From positions 1-38,694 of the forward strand of contig JAQCEL010000012.1 in NCBI GenBank assembly GCA_027618655.1: DNA of 38,694 nt, written 5' to 3'. This DNA is from Pseudomonadota bacterium (GTDB lineage: Bacteria; Pseudomonadota; Gammaproteobacteria; Ga0077536). Under the pieces are notes generated by a model. It ran no database searches. It was not told the origin of the DNA and worked only from the letters and a program-made list of their open reading frames with translations. Both the position numbers and the translations under genes were made by a program. This document shows, in pieces, positions 33,161 to 38,694 of the stretch (position 1 is its first letter; each line of letters starts with the position of its first letter).

Positions 33161-36100
33161 ATGAACATGGCTTGTAGTTTACGCGCTTTGTGCTTCGCCT
33201 GTTTATACGTGCTGATGAGCACTAGCCTCGCCGCACCGTTGTCAGAAGCAGAGGTGCCCGTCCCGCTAAAACCGTGGATAAAGTGGGCTGTTGCTGACGA
33301 TAAGCAACGCAGCTGTCCGTCGTTGTATAACAGCTTTAATGCGAAACGGTGCGCGTGGCCAAGCACTTTGCAATTACGGATCACTGAGCAGCGCGGGGAT
33401 TTTAATGCCGAGTGGCGCGTGTTCGCTGACAGCTGGATCGAACTGCCTGGCGATGCCAGGCATTGGCCACAAAACGTCACGGTCGATGGCGTTGCACGAG
33501 CAGTTATCGAGCGTAGCGGCAAACCCGCAGTGCTCGTCGGCGAAGGAAATTATGGTTTCAAGGGCGAATTTCAATGGAAAGAGTTACCCAAATCCTTGGC
33601 GATTCCAGCGGATACGGGACTCGTCGATTTGCAAGTTCAAGGCCAAGCCATTGAGTTTCCGAGCATCAACCGGGCCGATATGGTTAGGTGGCGAAAATCT
33701 CGGTGTGGAACGGGTTGAAAATTCGCAATCTTTGAGAGTATCGCGTCGCGTGGTTGACGAAATTCCGATGCAGGTCGAAACAAGAATCGACTTGGACGTC
33801 ACTGGCCAACAGCGCGAACTGGTCCTTGGGAAACCACTGCTCGATGGTTTTATTCCGATTAGTATCAATAGCCCGTTGCCGGCACGTATCGAGACTAATG
33901 GTGATCTGCGTGTCCAGGCCCGCGCCGGGCGCCATGTGATTGAAGTGCTCGCACGCCATCCGGATCCGCTAGAGGAATTGACTGCGCCAGAACAAACGAG
34001 TCCCTGGCCGAGTAACGAGTTTTGGGCATTCGATGCGCGTAACGATTTACGTCTAGTGAAAGTAGAGGGCGTCCCCGCGGTCGATCCGAGCCGCACGCAA
34101 ACCCCGGATCATTGGCGACACTTACCGATCTATTCGCTCACCGCTGGATCAACCATGCGCCTGAACATCATTCGTCGCGGTGATCCGGATCCCGAGCCGG
34201 ATAAATACAATTTGTCGCGCCAAATTTGGTTAGATTTCGATGGCGCTGGATTGACAACTCAGGATTATATTAGCGGCACGATCAGTCGTCGTTGGCGTCT
34301 GGAAAGCGGACCGGATCTACACCTTGGGCAAGTTGTCGTCGATGGTGAGCCTAGATTTATTTCGCGTCGCGAAGCAGATGGTGCAGACAGCGTCGAGTTG
34401 CGCCGCGCACAAGTGAACATCGTCGCCGAAGCGCGTATGGATCGGAGTCGTGAATTAGCAGCGATCGGATGGGCGCAAGATTTCCAGAGCGTACAAGCGA
34501 CCTTAAATTTGCCCCCTGGGTGGGACGTGTTCGCGATCGATGGCGTGGACAATATTCCCGATACTTGGATCGCGCGCTGGTCGTTGTTAGATCTATTTTT
34601 AGTGCTCGTGATTGCTGTAACTGCCTTGCGCTTGTGGAATCCCGTGTTCTGCGCCGTAACATTCGTGATGCTAGTACTTATTTGGCATGCACCTGATGCG
34701 CCGCGTTACATTTGGTTGACGTTGTTTACGCTCATTGCATTATTGAAAGTGTTGCCAAATGGCTGGTTACGTCGCGTACTCAGCGGCCTGCATGGCGGGG
34801 TGGTTATCGTTTTGATTGTGATCGTTGTGCCGTTCGCGGTACACGAATGTCGCTTGGAAATTTATCCGCAGTTGGAATTTCCCTATCCACAATTCGGTGG
34901 GTCAGAGCGACAAGTCATGGCGCCTGCGCGTGTTGAAATGATGGAAGATTCCGCCGCGTTAGGCGCACCGAGCCCGACTGCAGACGAACAGTCATTCGAA
35001 CTGGACATGTCGAGTTCGATGGCGGGACAAAAACTGAGATCTAAATCAAGGCTAAGTGCCGCTAGCGCTGCGCCACCCCAGCCGCCAGCCGATGATTTCT
35101 TTGCGATAGATCCAAGCGCGATTATCCAAACGGGTCCTGGTATACCGCAATGGCAATGGAAATCTTTGTCATTAGATTGGAACGGGCCAGTCCAACAAGC
35201 GCAGAAAATTTCCGTGACATTCATTCCCCCGGCGCTAAGTGCAGTGATCCACGTTATGCGTGTGCTAATGATTGCGATTTTGTTGTGGTTACTATTCGGT
35301 GCGCGAACGCGCCAACTGCTAAAGCTAAGCGATAAGTCCAATGCACTGATGCTACTCGTCGGGACAATTGGCCTCGTTTCGCCTACAGCACAGGTGCTGG
35401 CAGCAGATTTTCCAGACATGCAATTGCTGGAAACCTTGCGGCAACGTCTCAATGCGCCGCCTGATTGTGGCGATCTGTGTGCCGACATTACCCGCATGCG
35501 TCTCGACATTAGCGCGGTAACTGTACAGTTCAGACTCGAAGTGAATAGTGGTTCGGCCAGCGCAATTCCACTCCCAGGCAACGCGCAACAATGGCAACCG
35601 CAATCAGTACTCGTGGACGGTGCGGCAAGTTTGGCGATGGCGCGTGATAGTAGCGGCACCTTATGGGTCAATGTTCCTGCAGGCGTACATCAAGTAGTCG
35701 GTGTGGGTGTGCTGCCGCCGCGAACCAACGTTCAAATCGCCTTACCCCTGCGCCCACACTCGATTGAATTATCAGTTGAAGGCTGGAACGTGGACGGCGT
35801 GCGTGATGATGGGCAAGTCGAGCAGTTGCTGCAGTTAACTAGAGTCGGTCAGGAAAACGAAACGCACGGGACGGCGGTTTTTGCAGCGAATCAATTGCCC
35901 CCGTTCATACGAATCGAGCGAAGCCTGCGTCTCGGTCTTGATTGGACGCTGACGACCACCGTGCAGCGGCTGGCTAATGGTAGCCAAGCTGCAGTGATTG
36001 CCGTGCCGCTGATACTCGGCGAAGCGGTTGTCACACCAGGCATCGAGGTGTCCAAGGGCGCGGTCAATGTCAATCTAGGACCGCAGACGCATCAACTCGT

Positions 36101-37253
36101 GTGGCAATCCGTCATTTCTAAGAGCGAATCATTTACGTTAACGGCGCCGCAGACCAACGCATGGCTGGAAACTTGGCGCGTCCAGGCGAGCCCAATGTGG
36201 CATCTTGAATATAGCGGCATTGCACCCGTGCACGAAGCACAAAATGGCGCAGATTGGATCCCGCAATGGCGCGCGTGGCCAGGTGAGCGTGTTTCGTTTG
36301 TCGTCACGAAACCGTCCGCTAGTCCTGGACAAAGCCTTACGATCGATAGTTCCCGCTTGACCTTAAATCCAGGAAAACGAGCGACGGACAGCCATCTAAG
36401 TTTGCAGATCCGCAGTAGCCAAGGCGGTCAATACAATTTGGGGCTGCCAGCGGACATTGAACTGCAGGCTGTTCGGATAAATGGTCAATCTCAAGCGCTA
36501 CAACCGCAAGACGGTGAGTTAACGATCCCGCTCACCCCTGGCGCTCAGTCTGTTGAAATTCAATGGCAAGACAACCAAGGCATCGGGCCGCGCTTCGACT
36601 CTGCGTCAATCGATCTGTCTGTGGAAAGTATCAACCATGAAGTCGAGATTAAGCTTGGTGCGGATCGTTGGACGCTGTTCGCGTTCGGCCCGCGCTTAGG
36701 GCCGGCCGTACGATTCTGGAGCCTATTCGCTATTTTGATCGCCGTGGCGCTGGTCTTGTCGCGAGTATCACAAACGCCTTTGACGACCGTGCAATGGTTG
36801 TTACTTGCGATCGGACTAAGTCAAGTGCCTGTGCCACTGGCCGCAATCGTGGTGTTGTGGCTAGTCGCCCTGGGTGTACGCGAACGTCACGGTGCGGAAC
36901 TCAAACATTACCGATTTAATTTAGCGCAAGTTGCCATCGTCTTATTGACGATTGCGGCGACGCTCGTCTTGGTTGAAGCTATCCGCCAAGGTTTGCTCGG
37001 AAATCCAGATATGCACGTCGCTGGCAATGGATCGAGTTCCCACCAATTACTCTGGTATGCCGATCGAATTATGCATGAGACCCCGTCAGTGACGGTCCTC
37101 TCCGTGCCGATTCTCGTCTACCGATTACTGATGCTTGCGTGGGCCTCGTGGTTGGCACTCGCGGTTGTTAGCTGGTTCCGATGGGCATGGAATTGTCTAG
37201 GTGCCGGCGGCCTGTGGCAGTCCTGGCGCGCGGCTAAGTCTGTTCCCGTTTAG
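33161..37253 (+). pseudogene. Very large exported/membrane protein, broken by one frameshift
   Basis: From ATG 33161, behind a GAGGAG site, the frame opens with a signal peptide ('RALCFACLYVLMSTSLAAP') and runs to TGA at 33716-33718. A second frame, open to 37253, carries the rest. Skipping one base near 33677 (or restoring two) joins them ('INRA' + 'IWLGGENLG') into ~1,363 residues. The joined protein has a long extracytoplasmic part. Four hydrophobic segments lie around 34580-34850, two more around 35240-35400, then a second extracytoplasmic part and four segments near the end. The two extracytoplasmic parts look like copies of one module ('LPGDARHWPQNVTVDG' versus 'LPGNAQQWQPQSVLVDG'). I recognise no enzyme domain. 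As written, the signal peptide is split from the membrane part. Confidence 0.75.
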
Positions 37254-37320
37254 ACCCGCGCGCGTTTGCCGTTAGCGTTCGCGCCGGGTTCGCGCGCCGG
37301 GAGCGAAAGCCGGGCGGATG

Positions 37321-37992
37321 TTAATTGGCGGAGAACGAGTTGTTGCGCTGTCGGAGTTGTGCGATCAACACGTCGAGGCCTTGTTCCTTGACTGTTGAAG
37401 TGAAATTACTTCGGTAGCTTTGCACCATACTAATGCCACCGACGCTGACGTCGATAACTCTCCACGAATCGCGAAAAAACATCCGGTAATCGACGGCAAT
37501 GCTGTCGCCATTGGGTTGACTAACTACGGATGGGACAATCAGCTGCCGTTTGTCCTTGATGCGGGGCTCTTGGTTGAACAACATAACATCGGGTGGTACG
37601 TCGCTAGAATCGACATAGTTAGCGAGAGCGCCGGCGTAAAACCGCACTAAAAACGCTTGAAATTCATCGATAAATGCGCTCCGTTGCGGCTCCGACGCAG
37701 CAGCCCAATATTCCCCGAGCACGAGGTTCGACGAGACCCGGAAATCAATTTTCGGGACCAGAACATTAACGACAAGCTGTTGTATTTCTTGATCATTTTG
37801 ACGTACGCTCGGATCTTGCAAAGCGCTCACCATAGCGCTCGCCAGTTCCTCTAGGACGGCCCGGGCTGCAGCTGGTGAATCACTTGTGTCGGCGCTTAGC
37901 GCCGGGTTGAGAGAACTCATGACGACGAGCGACATGAATATAAGAACGGTACGTCGGAGCGCATGGGCGCTAGTTAGGATTGCGTCGGGCAT
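37321..37992 (-). CDS. MlaC/Ttg2D-family periplasmic lipid-transfer protein (copy 2)
   Basis: A 223-residue exported protein with a signal peptide ('TVLIFMSLVVMSSLNPALSA'). The mature part has the MlaC hallmarks 'LVPKIDFRVSSNLVLGEYW', 'RSAFIDEFQAFLVRFYAGAL' and the C-terminal 'WRVIDVSVGGISMVQSYRSN'. AGGAG precedes the ATG. It is a paralogue of the protein at 19.4-20.0 kb. The ABC transporter (MlaFED) and MlaD/MlaA genes are not in the window, so both copies appear as orphans. It converges with the large membrane protein gene, 67 bases apart. Confidence 0.88.
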   Translation of the reverse strand: MPDAILTSAHALRRTVLIFMSLVVMSSLNPALSADTSDSPAAARAVLEELASAMVSALQDPSVRQNDQEIQQLVVNVLVPKIDFRVSSNLVLGEYWAAASEPQRSAFIDEFQAFLVRFYAGALANYVDSSDVPPDVMLFNQEPRIKDKRQLIVPSVVSQPNGDSIAVDYRMFFRDSWRVIDVSVGGISMVQSYRSNFTSTVKEQGLDVLIAQLRQRNNSFSAN

Positions 37993-38124
37993 TTAATGCT
38001 CCTGCTCCTCGAAACAAGAATTATGTTTAGTGGCAATGGTGGTGCGCCGGCATGATAAAGGAATTCGTCCGGAAATCGCATCTATTACGACTCTCGACAG
38101 GGCAAAATCATACTTGAGCAATAA

Positions 38125-38694
38125 TTAACCAAAGAGCAGCTCGGTTCGAAAAGCATCGTTCCATCCAGCGTTCTTTAATTTGCCGCGCAGACTGTTTTTG
38201 GTCGTGTTCACACGGGCGAGATTCATGCAGAACCGTCGGATCATTCCCATGTTCTCTGCTCCGTGATTCCGTCGGATCCGACACTCATCTTCTTTGAACG
38301 TCACATCCAATACCCAATGGACTTGGTTCTCAACACCCCAATGGCTGCGGATCGTCTCGGCTACTTGCACAGGTGCCACGGGTAAAGAACTTAAGTAGTA
38401 TTGCGTCTCGCTCGTTACTTCGCCGCCAACATGACGTTCTCGCTCCACCTCAATCACACTCGCCGCACCGACCCAGCCTTCGGCTTCATCCAACCAGTCC
38501 GTTATCGCCAACTGACGATAACGCCGCACTTCAATCCGACCATGACCGGCGTCGGTCGTTTCCGTTTGACCGGCTTTAATCAACTCAGGCGCCTCGCGAT
38601 GGGTGTGCGCAAAATAAGCCTTCACCTGTTGATGCAAATTACCTTGGTTACCCTTGAGCGAAAGCACGTAGTTCGCACCCTTATCTACAATCTT
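38125..38694 (-). CDS. ISAs1-family transposase, C-terminal part cut by the window edge
   Basis: The frame runs off the window end; about 189 C-terminal residues are visible. It begins 'IVDKGANYVLSLKGNQG', the typical ISAs1 core, and has 'YYLSSLPV' and the catalytic-glutamate region 'SHWGVENQVHWVLDVTF', followed by 'NMGMIRRFCMNLAR'. The visible part has no lesion. The right end of the element should lie a few tens of bases beyond the stop, around 38090-38125, but the inverted repeat cannot be set without the other end. It is the only autonomous-type insertion sequence seen. Confidence 0.88.
   Translation of the reverse strand, partial: KIVDKGANYVLSLKGNQGNLHQQVKAYFAHTHREAPELIKAGQTETTDAGHGRIEVRRYRQLAITDWLDEAEGWVGAASVIEVERERHVGGEVTSETQYYLSSLPVAPVQVAETIRSHWGVENQVHWVLDVTFKEDECRIRRNHGAENMGMIRRFCMNLARVNTTKNSLRGKLKNAGWNDAFRTELLFG

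Noticed and set aside
37254..37320. GC-rich hairpin between the large membrane protein and MlaC copy 2 as a two-way terminator
   Set aside because: Arms are imperfect and no T-run follows on either strand.

Overview
The window looks like chromosome from a member of the Pseudomonadota, most likely a gammaproteobacterium. The pointers are two MlaC-family periplasmic proteins, an EAL-HDOD signalling protein, a PucR-type regulator, an ISAs1-type transposase and a maleate isomerase very close to the pseudomonad NicE type. Base composition is moderate and GTG/TTG starts are common. No rRNA, tRNA or CRISPR array was seen, and the species cannot be named from the sequence alone.

Layout. 0.5-3.5 kb: an AraC-family regulator, a small YCII-domain protein and a PucR/RsbRD-type regulator broken by one frameshift. 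3.6-5.9 kb: a NarL-type histidine kinase/response regulator pair whose genes overlap. 6.1-11.8 kb: a tight six-gene catabolic operon encoding a Rieske oxygenase alpha subunit, a NicX-like ring-cleaving dioxygenase, a MetX-type alpha/beta hydrolase, an amidase-signature enzyme, a Rieske ferredoxin and maleate isomerase NicE. 12.0-15.4 kb: an unrecognised membrane-anchored protein, a universal stress protein, a zinc-type CDF exporter and a TetR regulator. 15.6-16.1 kb: a decayed copper membrane monooxygenase subunit C (AmoC/PmoC family). 16.2-20.0 kb: an acyl-CoA ligase, a frameshifted EAL-HDOD protein and an MlaC-like protein. 20.3-24.6 kb: a three-subunit molybdenum hydroxylase plus a CoxG-like protein. 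25.0-32.9 kb: YqeC, an MFS exporter, a metallo-beta-lactamase-fold hydrolase, a crotonase, a DUF429 protein, an LLM flavin enzyme, a MITE-like palindrome, a threonine aldolase and a catalytically dead HtrA-like protein. 33.2-38.7 kb: a very large duplicated membrane protein (frameshifted), a second MlaC-like protein and a partial ISAs1 transposase.

How the genes may work together. The main system is the 6.1-11.8 kb operon. Its last enzyme is a confident NicE, and its second enzyme keeps the iron ligands of 2,5-dihydroxypyridine dioxygenase. Together they outline the lower maleamate pathway: 2,5-dihydroxypyridine to N-formylmaleamate, maleamate, maleate and fumarate. The deformylase and amidase steps appear to be filled by enzymes from families other than the classical NicD and NicF. 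The ring-activating step appears to be a Rieske oxygenase rather than the usual flavin monooxygenase. The molybdenum hydroxylase and YqeC further along could supply an upstream hydroxylation of an N-heteroaromatic compound; that link is inference only.

At least four coding regions (PucR-type regulator, EAL-HDOD protein, large membrane protein, AmoC-like relic) carry small indels. The first two are consistent with a one-base loss in a short homopolymer, so assembly error must be separated from true gene decay. The AmoC-like relic carries several lesions and is the best case for real decay.
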